From: Naasia sp. SYSU D00057
Lineage (GTDB): Bacteria > Actinomycetota > Actinomycetes > Actinomycetales > Microbacteriaceae
Length of the DNA: 64,000 bases
Direction: 5' to 3'
Assembly: GCF_017916505.1 (NCBI RefSeq)
Contig: NZ_JAFMSZ010000004.1
Coordinates: forward strand, 186,001 to 250,000
Shown piece by piece: positions 31,753 to 40,510 of this stretch. Made by a program: the position numbers and the translations under genes. The notes beneath the pieces are model-generated. The model worked only from the letters and a program-made list of their open reading frames with translations, was not told where the DNA came from and did no database searches. Each line of letters starts with the position of its first letter. Position 1 is the stretch's first letter.

Positions 31753-32826
31753 ATGGGGATCAGGGACGGGCTGCGGCGCCTGATCGAGGTGCGGCCGTCG
31801 CCCCGGCGGTGGCCGATCGCCACGGGCGCCGCGATCGCGCTCGCCGTGCCCGCTCTCGCGTTCACGCTCGCCGGAGAGCCGGCCCTCGGACTCGTCGCCT
31901 CGAACGGCGCGTTCCTCACCCTCCACCTCGGCGACCGGCCGGCCGCACAGCGGGCCCGCCGGCTGCCGTTCGTCGCCGCCGGGCTCTTCGCCGGCGCCGC
32001 GCTGGCCGCTCTCGCCGCGCCGGTTCCCGTGCTCGGCACGCTCGTGCTCGCCGGGATCGCTCTCGCCGCCGCCGTGCTCACCCTCGGCTACCGCGCCGGC
32101 CCTCCCGGCAGCGTCTTCTTCGTCATGGTGCCGGGCATCATCGGGTCGCTCGTCGCGCCGCGCTCGCTCGGCGGCGCGGGGGACGACCCGCTCGTGGTGC
32201 TCGGGGTGCTCGCGGTCGGGCTCGCGTTCGCGTACCTCGTCGTGCTCGCCCCGCTCGCGCTGCCGGCCGTCCGAGCCCGATCACGGGACGCGGGTCCGCC
32301 CGCCCCGCTGCGCTTCGCCCTGACCGACGAGTCTCGCATCGTCCTCGCCCGCGTCGCCGTCGCGATCGTCCTCGCCACCGCGGTGAGCATTCCGCTCGGC
32401 CTGCACCGCAGCTACTGGGTGCTCGTCACCGTCGTCGCCGTGCTGCAGAGCGGCGTCCTCCGCCGGCTGACCGCGCTGCGCGCCACGCACCGGATCCTCG
32501 GCACCGTCCTCGGGGCCGGCATCTTCCTCGTGCTCGCCCTCGCCGGACCGGACGGCGTGCTGCTCGTCCTCGCGCTCGCCGCCCTCCAGTACGTCGTCGA
32601 GCTGCTCGTCGTGCGGCACTACGGGCTCGCGCTCGTCTTCATCACCCCGCTCGCGCTCCTCGTCGCGGCTCGCGCGCCGGGCACGGATGCGCCCGGCCTG
32701 GCCGCCGAGCGGATCGTCGACACCGGCATGGGCGCCGCCATCGCGGTTCTCGTGCTCGCCGTCGAGTTCGCGCTGGAGCGGCGCGCCGCTCGGACGGGGG
32801 CTGACGGGCACGCCCCCCTGAGTTAG
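31753..32826 (+). CDS. FUSC family / aromatic-acid exporter-like membrane protein
   Basis: A 357-residue protein with about ten transmembrane helices in two similar halves. The second half contains the FUSC-type stretch SYWVLVTVVAVLQSG followed by RATHRILGTVLGAGIFL, the segment conserved in FUSC/YccS-like and aromatic acid exporter proteins. The soluble domain of larger family members is missing. Export of organic acids is inferred from the family only. Confidence 0.8.
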   Translation: MGIRDGLRRLIEVRPSPRRWPIATGAAIALAVPALAFTLAGEPALGLVASNGAFLTLHLGDRPAAQRARRLPFVAAGLFAGAALAALAAPVPVLGTLVLAGIALAAAVLTLGYRAGPPGSVFFVMVPGIIGSLVAPRSLGGAGDDPLVVLGVLAVGLAFAYLVVLAPLALPAVRARSRDAGPPAPLRFALTDESRIVLARVAVAIVLATAVSIPLGLHRSYWVLVTVVAVLQSGVLRRLTALRATHRILGTVLGAGIFLVLALAGPDGVLLVLALAALQYVVELLVVRHYGLALVFITPLALLVAARAPGTDAPGLAAERIVDTGMGAAIAVLVLAVEFALERRAARTGADGHAPLS

Positions 32827-32829
32827 AAT
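32801..32829 (+). promoter_or_regulatory. pnp promoter
   Basis: CTGACG (32801-32806), 17 nt, TAGAAT (32824-32829). It lies at the 3' end of the preceding gene and gives a leader of about 185 nt. Confidence 0.6.
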
Positions 32830-32869
32830 GCACGAGGCGCCCGTCCGCGAAAGGACCGGGCACCACCGG

Positions 32870-32990
32870 AGCAGATCGGCAGGAAGCTGGTCGTTAGTGG
32901 TGGGTTTCCGTGCAGGGGCACGGCGGCTTTCTACTGATGACCAGAAGCCCGACCTGGGCTTGCCACGCTCCTTCCTGCTGTCCTGTCTGC
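32870..32990 (+). ncRNA. Structured pnp leader (Actino-pnp-like RNA)
   Basis: The 5' leader of pnp folds well by eye. CTGGTCGTTAGT (32887-32898) pairs with ACTGATGACCAG (32933-32944), two G-U. Inside it CCGTGC-AGGG-GCACGG (32909-32924) forms a hairpin. AAGCCC/GGGCTT (32945-32961) follows. A conserved Actino-pnp RNA motif upstream of actinobacterial pnp genes is established; I match it by position and layout, not by covariance search. It may allow RNase cleavage and autoregulation by PNPase. Confidence 0.65.
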
Positions 32991-33010
32991 TCCTTCCCCG
33001 CACGGAAGGA
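32991..33010 (+). promoter_or_regulatory. Hairpin sequestering the pnp ribosome site
   Basis: TCCTTCC (32991-32997) is perfectly complementary to GGAAGGA (33004-33010), the presumed Shine-Dalgarno of pnp, with a 6-nt loop. Formation would block translation of pnp. Confidence 0.6.
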
Positions 33011-33020
33011 ATGTGACCTC

Positions 33021-35264
33021 TTGGAAGGTCCAGAGATCAAGTTCGCCGAGGCCGTTCTCGACAACGGCAAGTTCGGCACCCGCACCATCCGGTTCGAGAC
33101 CGGCCGCCTCGCCCAGCAGGCGCAGGGCTCGGCCGTCGCGTACCTCGACGAGGAGACGATGCTCCTCTCGGCCACCAGCATCAGCAAGCAGCCGAAGGAC
33201 CAGTTCGACTTCTTCCCGCTGACCGTCGACGTCGAGGAGCGCTCCTACGCCGCCGGCAAGATCCCCGGCTCGTTCTTCCGGCGTGAGGGCCGCCCCTCCA
33301 CCGAGGCGATCCTCGTCTGCCGCCTCATCGACCGGCCGCTGCGCCCGTCGTTCGTCGACGGCCTCCGCAACGAGGTCCAGATCGTCATCACGGTCCTCTC
33401 GATCGCGCCCGACGAGTTCTACGACGCCCTCGCCATCAACGCGGCGAGCATGTCGAGCCAGCTCTCCGGCGTGCCGTTCGACGGCCCCATCGCCGGTGTG
33501 CGCCTCGCGTTCATCGACGACCAGTGGGTCGCGTTCCCGAAGGCGTCGCAGCTTGAGCGCGCCGTCTTCGACCTGACCGTCGCCGGCCGTGTCGTGACCG
33601 ACGCGTCGGGTGCGGAGGACGTCGCGATCATGATGGTCGAGGCCGAGGCGACCGAGGGCTCGTGGGCCCTCATCCAGGGCGGGGCCACCAAGCCCAGCGA
33701 GGACGTCGTCGCGCAGGGCCTCGAGGCGGCGAAGCCGTTCCTCAAGCAGCTCGTCGACGCGCAGGCCTCGCTCGCCGCGCAGGCGGCGAAGGAGGTCCGC
33801 GAGTACCCGGTCTTCCTGCCCTACTCCGATGAGGCGTTCGCGGCCGTCGCCGCGCTCGCCGAGGAGGAGCTCACCTCGATCTACCAGATCGCGGGCAAGG
33901 TCGAGCGCCAGAACGCCGACGACGCCCTCAAGGAGCGCGTCAAGGCGCAGATCGCGGAGAAGGTCGAGGCCGGCGAGCTCGGCGCCGACCTCCTCGGTCA
34001 GATCAGCGCGGCGTACAAGGCCGTCACCAAGAAGGTCGTCCGCGGCCGGATCCTCCGCGAGGGCGTCCGCATGGACGGCCGCGGCCTCGCCGACATCCGC
34101 CCGCTCGACGCCGAGGTCGCGGTCATCCCGCGCGTCCACGGCTCCGCGATCTTCCAGCGCGGCGAGACGCAGATCCTCGGCGTCACCACGCTGAACATGC
34201 TCAAGATGGAGCAGCAGATCGACTCGCTGTCGCCCGTCACCAGCAAGCGCTACCTGCACCACTACAACTTCCCGCCCTACTCGACCGGTGAGACCGGCCG
34301 CGTCGGGTCGCCGAAGCGTCGCGAGATCGGGCACGGCTTCCTCGCCGAGCGCGCCCTCGTGCCGGTGCTGCCCTCCCGCGAGGAGTTCCCCTACGCGATC
34401 CGCCAGGTGTCCGAGGCTCTCGGCTCCAACGGCTCGACGTCGATGGGCTCCGTCTGCGCATCCACCCTCGCGCTGCTCAACGCCGGTGTGCCGCTGCGCG
34501 CCCCGGTCGCGGGCATCGCGATGGGCCTCGTCTCCGACACGGTCGACGGCGAGACCCGCTACGCGGCGCTGACCGACATTCTGGGCGCCGAGGACGCTCT
34601 CGGCGACATGGACTTCAAGGTCGCCGGCACGAGCGACTTCGTCACCGCGATCCAGCTCGACACCAAGCTGTCCGGCCTCCCGTCGAGCGTGCTCCAGGGC
34701 GCGCTGACGCAGGCCAAGGAGGCGCGCACGGCGATCCTCGCGGTGCTGAACGCGGCGATCGACGGCCCGGACGAGATGGCGCCGACCGCCCCGCGCGTGA
34801 TCAGCGTGCAGATCCCGGTCGACAAGATCGGCGAGCTGATCGGTCCCAAGGGCAAGACGATCAACCAGATCCAGGACGACACCGGCGCCGACATCTCCAT
34901 CGAGGAGGACGGCACCGTCTACATCGGGGCGACGGACGGCGAGTCCGCGGAGGCGGCGCGCAGCGCGGTCAACGCGATCGCCAACCCGCACAACCCCGAG
35001 GTCGGCGAGCGGTTCCTCGGGACCGTCGTCAAGCTGGCCGCGTTCGGCGCGTTCGTCTCGCTCATGCCCGGCCGCGACGGCCTGCTGCACATCTCCGAGG
35101 TGCGCAAGCTCGCCGGCGGCAAGCGGGTCGAGAACGTCGAGGATGTCCTCGGTGTCGGCCAGAAGATCCAGGTCGAGATCACCAAGGTGGACGACCGCGG
35201 CAAGCTGTCGCTCGCCCCGGTGATCGAGGAGGCCGCCGAGTCGGAGCCCGCCGCGGCGATCTGA
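33021..35264 (+). CDS. pnp: Polyribonucleotide nucleotidyltransferase
   Basis: A 747-residue PNPase that degrades RNA phosphorolytically from the 3' end. It has two RNase PH domains (about 1-230 and 325-560), a KH domain (about 590-650, with [14 protein letters not shown]) and an S1 domain (about 665-735, with [15 protein letters not shown]). The frame is open much further upstream, but the family start is [15 protein letters not shown]. This makes TTG at 33021 the start, 10 nt after GGAAGGA. It lies close to rnj on the map, so both main RNases of the window are on the plus strand. Confidence 0.97.
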   Translation: MEGPEIKFAEAVLDNGKFGTRTIRFETGRLAQQAQGSAVAYLDEETMLLSATSISKQPKDQFDFFPLTVDVEERSYAAGKIPGSFFRREGRPSTEAILVCRLIDRPLRPSFVDGLRNEVQIVITVLSIAPDEFYDALAINAASMSSQLSGVPFDGPIAGVRLAFIDDQWVAFPKASQLERAVFDLTVAGRVVTDASGAEDVAIMMVEAEATEGSWALIQGGATKPSEDVVAQGLEAAKPFLKQLVDAQASLAAQAAKEVREYPVFLPYSDEAFAAVAALAEEELTSIYQIAGKVERQNADDALKERVKAQIAEKVEAGELGADLLGQISAAYKAVTKKVVRGRILREGVRMDGRGLADIRPLDAEVAVIPRVHGSAIFQRGETQILGVTTLNMLKMEQQIDSLSPVTSKRYLHHYNFPPYSTGETGRVGSPKRREIGHGFLAERALVPVLPSREEFPYAIRQVSEALGSNGSTSMGSVCASTLALLNAGVPLRAPVAGIAMGLVSDTVDGETRYAALTDILGAEDALGDMDFKVAGTSDFVTAIQLDTKLSGLPSSVLQGALTQAKEARTAILAVLNAAIDGPDEMAPTAPRVISVQIPVDKIGELIGPKGKTINQIQDDTGADISIEEDGTVYIGATDGESAEAARSAVNAIANPHNPEVGERFLGTVVKLAAFGAFVSLMPGRDGLLHISEVRKLAGGKRVENVEDVLGVGQKIQVEITKVDDRGKLSLAPVIEEAAESEPAAAI

Positions 35265-35280
35265 TTCCGGTCCCATCCAC

Positions 35281-35311
35281 AAGGCCCGTCCCGCGAAGCG
35301 GGGCGGGCCTT
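35281..35311 (+). terminator. pnp terminator
   Basis: AAGGCCCGTCCCGC / GCGGGGCGGGCCTT (14 bp, one G-U), 3-nt loop, 16 bp after the stop. Confidence 0.8.
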
Positions 35312-35399
35312 CGCCGTTGCCGTGCCTCCCTTCGGGGGCGCGGGTGGGGGAGCTGACCCCATACACTCGCACGAGGGACCCCATCGAGAAGGAGGCGCG

Positions 35400-36341
35400 A
35401 TGAGCCCTGTGGCCCCCGCGCCGCTGCGCCGTCAGATCGGCACCACCGGTGTCGGCGTGTTCCCGTACGGCATCGACGGATCCGTCTTCGGCTGGACCGC
35501 CGGCTTCGAGGCGGCGATCGACGTGCTCGACGAGTTCCACGGCGCCGGCGGCACGCTGATCAGCACCGCCGACCACTACGCCGGCGGCCGCAGCGAGGTC
35601 ATGATCGGAGCCTGGCTGGCGCGGCACCCGCAGCGCGAGCAGGTCGTGGTCGCGACCAAGATCGGCCGTCACCCCGATGCTCCGGGACTCCGTGCGGGCA
35701 GCATCGGCGCCGCTGTCGCGGCGTCGCTCGAGCGGCTCCGCACCGACTACATCGACCTGCTCTCCTTCGACGGCGACCACCCGGAGACGCCCCTCGAGGA
35801 GAGCCTCACGGCGGTCGCCGAGCTGATGGCCGCGGGCCGGGTGCGGCACCTCTCGGTGTCCGACTTCTCCGGCGCCCGCCTTCTCGAGGCCCGGCGGGTC
35901 GCGGCGTCCCTCGGGCTGCCCGCTCCCCAGGCGGTGTTCGCCGAGTACAACCTCATGGAGCGCAAGCGCTACGAGACCGAGCTGGCGCCGATCGTCGCGA
36001 GCGAGCAGCTGGGCGCGGTCGCGCGCCTGCCCCTCGCGAGCGGCTACCTGCGCGGCGACTTCCGCACCCGGGACGACCTGCCGAGCTCCCCGATGTTCGC
36101 CGGGGCGCTTCGGTACGTCGGCCGCCGGGGCAACAAGGTGCTGGAGGCCCTCGAGACCATCTCGCACGAGGTGGGGGAGAACATCGGCAGGGTCGCGATC
36201 GCCTGGATCCTCAGCCGTCCCGGCATCGCCGCCGTCGTCGTCCGGGCGAAGGACGGGCCCGCGCTGCTCGACCAGCTGCCGTCCGTCGAGCTCATGCTCA
36301 CCCGCCACCAGCTGGCGATGCTCGACCGCGTCACCGCCTGA
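35400..36341 (+). CDS. Aldo/keto reductase-like protein lacking the catalytic His
   Basis: A 313-residue AKR barrel. Asp and Tyr (STADHYAGGRSE) and Lys (VVVATKIGRH) of the tetrad are present. The usual His in the YxDLYxxHxxD motif is replaced: the segment reads YIDLLSFDGDHPETPLEE, which puts Asp at the His position. A GAAGGAGG ribosome site precedes the ATG. A similar protein with the same kind of change follows. Altered specificity or a non-catalytic role is possible. Confidence 0.8.
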   Translation: MSPVAPAPLRRQIGTTGVGVFPYGIDGSVFGWTAGFEAAIDVLDEFHGAGGTLISTADHYAGGRSEVMIGAWLARHPQREQVVVATKIGRHPDAPGLRAGSIGAAVAASLERLRTDYIDLLSFDGDHPETPLEESLTAVAELMAAGRVRHLSVSDFSGARLLEARRVAASLGLPAPQAVFAEYNLMERKRYETELAPIVASEQLGAVARLPLASGYLRGDFRTRDDLPSSPMFAGALRYVGRRGNKVLEALETISHEVGENIGRVAIAWILSRPGIAAVVVRAKDGPALLDQLPSVELMLTRHQLAMLDRVTA

Positions 36342-36424
36342 GCTTTGCGCGAAACCCCTGATGCCCGCCTGAACTGGGGGTGCTGATGGCCGAAGGTCCC
36401 GGCCGTCGTCCGGTTCGCGGCCCG

Positions 36425-36430
36425 TAGACT
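36425..36430 (+). promoter_or_regulatory. -10 box of second His-less AKR gene
   Basis: TAGACT, with a 5' leader of about 50 nt that contains GGACGGAGGGG before the GTG start. Confidence 0.45.
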
Positions 36431-36487
36431 CGCCTTCTGCGAGCGTCTGCGCGTCCCGCGCGGACCTGTCGGGACGGAGGGGCGCCT

Positions 36488-37696
36488 GTGACGGACGACC
36501 GCGCCCCGCGCCCCGACGCGGACCACCGCCCGGAGCGCCGGGAGGACCCCGGCAACCGCACTCTGCAGGTTCCGCTCTGGGACTGGCCGGCCGAGGCCGA
36601 GCACGAGCAGACCGCCGCGCCGGTGGCCCCGCAGCCGTCGCCCGTCGCCGTCGAGGTGCGCGAGGTCGAGCCCGCGGTCGACGAGGCGCTCACCGTCATC
36701 GCCGGCTCGCTGGCGGAGATGGCGGCCACCGAGACCCGTCCGCTCCTCGACCCGCCGGAGCGCCGGCCCCGCCTGCGGCGGATCGGCGACACCGACCTCG
36801 CCGTGTTCCCCGTCGTCCTCGGCGGCAGCACCTTCGGATGGACGGCGAGCGCGGACGCGACAGCCGGCATCCTCGACGCCTACGTCGACGCGGGCGGCAA
36901 CGCGATCGACACCGCCGACTCCTACTCCGCCGGCCGCAGCGAGACCCTCGTCGGCGCCTGGCTCCGCTCCCGCCGCAACCGCGACCGGATCGTGCTCTCG
37001 ACGAAGATCTCCGGCAGCGCGGAGAACCCGGGCCTGTCCGCCCAGAGCATCGTCCGCTCGGCCGAGGCGTCCCTCACCCGGCTCGGCGTCGACTCGGTCG
37101 ACCTCCTCGTCTTCGCCGCCGACGACCCGAGCGTCCCCCTCGAGGAGAGCCTCACCGCCGCGGACTCGCTGCTGCGCAGCGGCAAGGTCCGGCACCTCGC
37201 CGCATCCGCGTTCTCCCCGGAGCGCCTCATGGAGGCCCGCATCACCTCGGGGCAGCTGATCCTGCCCCGGTTCGCCGGCATCCAGGCGCACTACAACCTG
37301 CTGCACCGCGAGGAGTTCGAGCACCGGCTGTTCCCGGTCGCGAAGGCGCAGGGTCTCGCGGTGCTGCCCTACGTCGCCCTCGCGAACGGCTTCCTGTCCG
37401 GCAAGTACCGGTCGAGGAGCGGCCGGGGAGCCGACGCCCACTCCCGGTCCGCGCTCATCGAGCAGCACCTCACGAAGCGCGGCTTCCGCGTGCTGTCGGC
37501 CCTCGACGAGGTGGCGCAGCAGCAGGGCGTCGCTCCGGCGACCGTCGCCCTCGCCTGGCTGCTCACGAAGCCGCTCGTCACCGCGCCGGTCGCGAGCGCG
37601 AGCAGGCCCGAGCAGGTCGCCGACCTCGTCGCGGCCGCCGAGGTGCACCTCACGCGCTCGCAGGTCGCCGCTCTCGACCGCGCCTCCGAGCACTGA
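36488..37696 (+). CDS. Aldo/keto reductase-like protein with N-terminal extension, lacking the catalytic His
   Basis: A 402-residue protein. Residues 1-95 are a Pro/Glu/Ala-rich extension without known domain. The AKR barrel follows (RRIGDTDLAVFPVVLGGSTFGW). Tyr (DTADSYSAGRSE) and Lys (IVLSTKISG) are kept, but the His-containing strand reads VDLLVFAADDPSVPLEE, with Ala at the His position. It is related to the gene 146 bp upstream. The extension could be regulatory or mediate partner binding. Confidence 0.8.
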   Translation: MTDDRAPRPDADHRPERREDPGNRTLQVPLWDWPAEAEHEQTAAPVAPQPSPVAVEVREVEPAVDEALTVIAGSLAEMAATETRPLLDPPERRPRLRRIGDTDLAVFPVVLGGSTFGWTASADATAGILDAYVDAGGNAIDTADSYSAGRSETLVGAWLRSRRNRDRIVLSTKISGSAENPGLSAQSIVRSAEASLTRLGVDSVDLLVFAADDPSVPLEESLTAADSLLRSGKVRHLAASAFSPERLMEARITSGQLILPRFAGIQAHYNLLHREEFEHRLFPVAKAQGLAVLPYVALANGFLSGKYRSRSGRGADAHSRSALIEQHLTKRGFRVLSALDEVAQQQGVAPATVALAWLLTKPLVTAPVASASRPEQVADLVAAAEVHLTRSQVAALDRASEH

Positions 37697-37759
37697 CGGC
37701 GAGGGCGGATCTGCGGAGCGTCTCGCCCGGCGGATCAGCTCGATCGAGGCGGGGATCGC

Positions 37760-38217
37760 TTCAGCAGGAACGCAAGGCATTCAGCAGGCGAAACCTGACC
37801 GCCGGCTACTGCTGAGGCGGGTTTGTTCCTGCTGAACCAGGGTCCCAATCAGGCCCGGTGCCTGCTGAGCCCGCCCCGTGCCTGCTGAGCCCGCCCGGTG
37901 CCTGCTGAAGCCCGCCCGGCGCTTGCTGAGCCCGGCCGGCGCCTGCTGAGCCCGCCCCGTGCCTGCTGAGCCGGCCCGGCGCCTGCTGAGCCCGCCCCGT
38001 GCCTGCTGAGCCCGCCCGGTGCCTTCTGAGCCGGCCCGGTGCCTGCTGAGCCGGCCGGCGCGCAGGCGACAAGCCCTTCAGCAGGCATCCGGGGCGTTCA
38101 GCAGGAAGAATCGGCCCTGCCGTCACTGCTGAAGGCGTTCGGTGCCTGCTGAACCGAGCCCGATCACCGCTGAACCCGGCCCGATCGCCTGCTGAACCCA
38201 GCCCGATCACCGCCGAA
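37760..38217. repeat. Phased CCTGCTGAA arrays, locus B (two units)
   Basis: This 578-bp gap between convergent genes holds two units. Unit 1 has TTCAGCAGG at 37760 and 37780, then twelve CCTGCTGAA-type copies from 37808 to 38042, mostly exactly 20 bp apart and embedded in a tandem GC-rich 20-mer. Unit 2 has TTCAGCAGG at 38077 and 38097, then five copies at 38125, 38145, 38166, 38188 and 38209. Both orientation switches are exactly 28 bp centre to centre. Degenerate copies continue to about 38275. A long minus-strand frame through it is only translated repeat. Confidence 0.9.
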
Positions 38218-38274
38218 CCCAGCCCTTCCTCGGACCCGCCGCAACTCGTGCTGAGAGCCCTCAGCGGAGAGCGT

Positions 38275-38889
38275 TCAGCCGAGCGCCTCGCGGAGCACGC
38301 GCTCGGCGGCGCGGGTGAGCGCGGAGGTCGCCGCGATCGGGTCGCCGGCGTAGCCGCCCGCCATCGCGCCGTCCCGCAGCAGGTAGAGCTCGTCGGCCGC
38401 CGCGCCCGGCGTCGGATGGCCGACGCGCTCGAGGAGCGACTCCAGGAAGGAGGTGAACCAGTCGCGGTGCGCGACGATCGCGCGGCGGACGGGGTGAGCC
38501 GGATCCGGGAACTCGGCCGCCGCGTTGATGAACGGGCAGCCACGGAAGTCGAGGCGATTGGTGTCGGAGATGATCGTGTCGACCAGCGTGCGCAGCGTCG
38601 CGGCCGGGTCCGGAGCGGTGCGCTCGAGCTCGGTGAGCGACTCGCGGATCTGCCGGTCGCGTCCCACGATGTACTCGAGGATGAGCGTGTCCTTCGACCC
38701 GTACTGCTTGTAGAAGGTGGCCTTCGTGACGCCCGCCTCGGCGATGATCCGGTCGATGCCGACCATGTTGATGCCCTCGGCGTAGAAGAGCTCGTCGGCC
38801 ACTTCGAGCAGGCGGACCTTCGCCGCAGAGGGGCGCCGGGCGGCTGGGATGGGGGCGTCAGCCGCCACGGCGTCTCTCTTCCTGGCCAT
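38275..38889 (-). CDS. TetR family transcriptional regulator
   Basis: A 204-residue regulator. The N-terminal helix-turn-helix is LLEVADELFYAEGINMVGIDRIIAEAGVTKATFYKQYGSKDTLI in sense, near residues 25-68, and a ligand domain follows. Two ATG codons (38901 and 38889) are possible; neither has a clear ribosome site and the frame is open far upstream. I take 38889 because the product then begins MARKRDAV. A 14-bp palindrome 150 bp upstream is its likely operator. Its target may be the divergent M16 gene or itself. Confidence 0.85.
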   Translation of the reverse strand: MARKRDAVAADAPIPAARRPSAAKVRLLEVADELFYAEGINMVGIDRIIAEAGVTKATFYKQYGSKDTLILEYIVGRDRQIRESLTELERTAPDPAATLRTLVDTIISDTNRLDFRGCPFINAAAEFPDPAHPVRRAIVAHRDWFTSFLESLLERVGHPTPGAAADELYLLRDGAMAGGYAGDPIAATSALTRAAERVLREALG

Positions 38890-38971
38890 AGGGGTGGCCA
38901 TCGCGCCCGGGCACAGAGCACCGGGCGACGAGGGACCGCACGGCTTGGGGAGAGCCGGGCGATCCGCGCGA

Positions 38972-38994
38972 AACCAGGGTGGGGAGCCCTGGTT
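38972..38994 (-). other. Hairpin in the TetR gene leader
   Basis: AACCAGGG and CCCTGGTT, perfect 8-bp stem with a 7-nt loop, between the presumed promoter and the start codon. Confidence 0.4.
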
Positions 38995-39017
38995 GATCCG
39001 GGGGGATCGTGAGTCCG

Positions 39018-39050
39018 AATGTAGCAGAGCAGGGGGACAGACCAGTCTGT
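39018..39050 (-). promoter_or_regulatory. TetR-type operator and promoter
   Basis: ACAGACCAGTCTGT (39037-39050) is a palindrome with 6-bp arms. On the minus strand a -10-like TACATT (39023-39018) lies one spacer downstream, so the palindrome covers the -35 position. Autorepression by the TetR protein is the simplest reading. It is also 65 bp from the plus-strand M16 promoter. Confidence 0.65.
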
Positions 39051-39113
39051 TTGTCCTCATTTCGACCCACCCCAGTTCGGGTGGCCTGCCGAGCCGGGTT
39101 TCGAGCGGTGACG

Positions 39114-39119
39114 TAGGGT
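39114..39119 (+). promoter_or_regulatory. -10 box of leaderless M16 gene
   Basis: TAGGGT, 7 nt before the ATG at 39127; it argues against the in-frame GTG at 39118. Confidence 0.6.
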
Positions 39120-39126
39120 GGAATCG

Positions 39127-40485
39127 ATGTCCGGCGCGGTCGCTCTTCCCCTCGACGAGCGCGAACTCTCCCTCTCCCTCGACGGCTCCAGGATGCGCCG
39201 CAGCATCCTCCCTTCCGGCATCCGGGTGCTCTCCGAGCAGGTGGCGGGGGCGCGCAGCGCGACCGTCGGCTTCTGGGTGCCGGTCGGCTCGCGCGACGAG
39301 GGACCCGAGGCGCTCGGCTCCACCCACTTCCTCGAGCACCTGCTGTTCAAGGGCACCGAGCGGCGCAGCGCGCTCGACATCGCGGTGGCCTTCGACTCCG
39401 TCGGCGGCGAGCACAACGCGGCGACCGCCAAGGAGTACACCTGCTACTACGCCAAGGTCCGCAGTCAGGACCTGGGCATGGCCGTCGACGTCCTCGCCGA
39501 CATGGTGGCCGCGTCCGTGCTCGACGCCGAGGAGTTCGAGCTCGAGCGGGGCGTCATCCTCGACGAGCTGGCGATGGCGGAGGACGACCCCGCCGACGTG
39601 GCGAACGAGCGGCTCTTCGAAGCGGTCCTCGGGCACCACCCCCTGGGCCGGCCGATCGGCGGCAGCCCGGCGACGATCGAGCGGGCCACCCGCGACAGCG
39701 TCGCCGTCCACTACCGCGAGGCCTACCGTCCGTCCCGGCTCGTCGTGACGGCGGCCGGGGGAGTGGACCACGACGAGCTGATCCGCGGCGTCGAGCTGGG
39801 CCTTCGCGATGCGGGCTGGAACCTCGAAGACGAGGCGGCGCCCGAGGCCCGCCGCCCCGCCGACCCGGCCCCGCTGGTCCGGGGCGCGGCGCGCACCATC
39901 GTCGAGCGCCCCCTCGAGCAGACGCACCTCCTCCTCGGCGTGCCCGCGCTCGTCGCGGACGACGACCGGCGCGCGGCCCTCGCGGTGCTGAACGCCATCC
40001 TCGGCGGCGGGATGTCGTCCCGCCTCTTCCAGGAGGTGCGCGAGAAGCGCGGCCTCGCCTACTCGGTCTACTCGTTCGCCACGTCCTTCTCCGACGCGGG
40101 ACTGTTCGGGCTCTACGCCGCGACCGCGCCCCAGCACACCGGGACGGTCGCCGAGCTGCTCCTCCGCGAGTTCGCCGGACTCGCCGAGCGCGGCGTGGCC
40201 GGCGACGAGCTGCGCCGCGCCGTCGGGCAGCTGGCCGGGTCCTCCGCGCTCGCGCTCGAGGACTCGGACGTGCGGATGTCGCGGCTGGCGCGCGCCGAGA
40301 TCGGCACCGGCGAGTTCATCGATCTCGACGAGCAGGTCCGCCGCTACGAGGCGGTCACCGCGGACGGCGTCCAGGAGCTCGCCGCCGAGCTCCTCGCCCG
40401 CCCGCGCTCGGTCACCGCCGTCGGCAGCGCCGACCGGCAGCAGCTGGACGCCGCCCTCGCCGCGGCCGAGCCGGTGTCCGCCTGA
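39127..40485 (+). CDS. M16 family zinc metallopeptidase
   Basis: A 452-residue pitrilysin/insulinase-type peptidase. The inverted zinc motif HFLEHLLFKGT (HxxEH) is near residue 72, and the distal glutamate lies in ERLFEAVLGHHPLGRPIGG near 155. The second domain includes GMSSRLFQEVREKRGLAYSVYSF. It is a soluble cytoplasmic enzyme of peptide turnover. Its place between pnp and dapB is common in actinobacteria. The downstream phosphatase gene follows after 25 bp, so an operon is likely. Confidence 0.92.
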   Translation: MSGAVALPLDERELSLSLDGSRMRRSILPSGIRVLSEQVAGARSATVGFWVPVGSRDEGPEALGSTHFLEHLLFKGTERRSALDIAVAFDSVGGEHNAATAKEYTCYYAKVRSQDLGMAVDVLADMVAASVLDAEEFELERGVILDELAMAEDDPADVANERLFEAVLGHHPLGRPIGGSPATIERATRDSVAVHYREAYRPSRLVVTAAGGVDHDELIRGVELGLRDAGWNLEDEAAPEARRPADPAPLVRGAARTIVERPLEQTHLLLGVPALVADDDRRAALAVLNAILGGGMSSRLFQEVREKRGLAYSVYSFATSFSDAGLFGLYAATAPQHTGTVAELLLREFAGLAERGVAGDELRRAVGQLAGSSALALEDSDVRMSRLARAEIGTGEFIDLDEQVRRYEAVTADGVQELAAELLARPRSVTAVGSADRQQLDAALAAAEPVSA

Positions 40486-40510
40486 TGCGCGCTCCACGAA
40501 AGGGACGATG

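Noticed and set aside
32931-36308. Antisense open frame of more than 1,100 codons opposite pnp
   Set aside because: Long antisense frames are expected opposite GC-rich genes; codon bias and recognisable domains lie on the plus strand.
37697-38274. CRISPR array in the tandem repeats
   Set aside because: The repeat word is only 9 bp (20 bp with spacer in locus B), occurs in both orientations, spacers are 11 nt, and no cas gene is in the window.
37806-38890. Long minus-strand coding frame through locus B into the TetR gene
   Set aside because: Its translation over the array is repetitive Gln-Gln-Ala-Pro-Gly text produced by the DNA repeats; the same kind of text appears in locus E frames.
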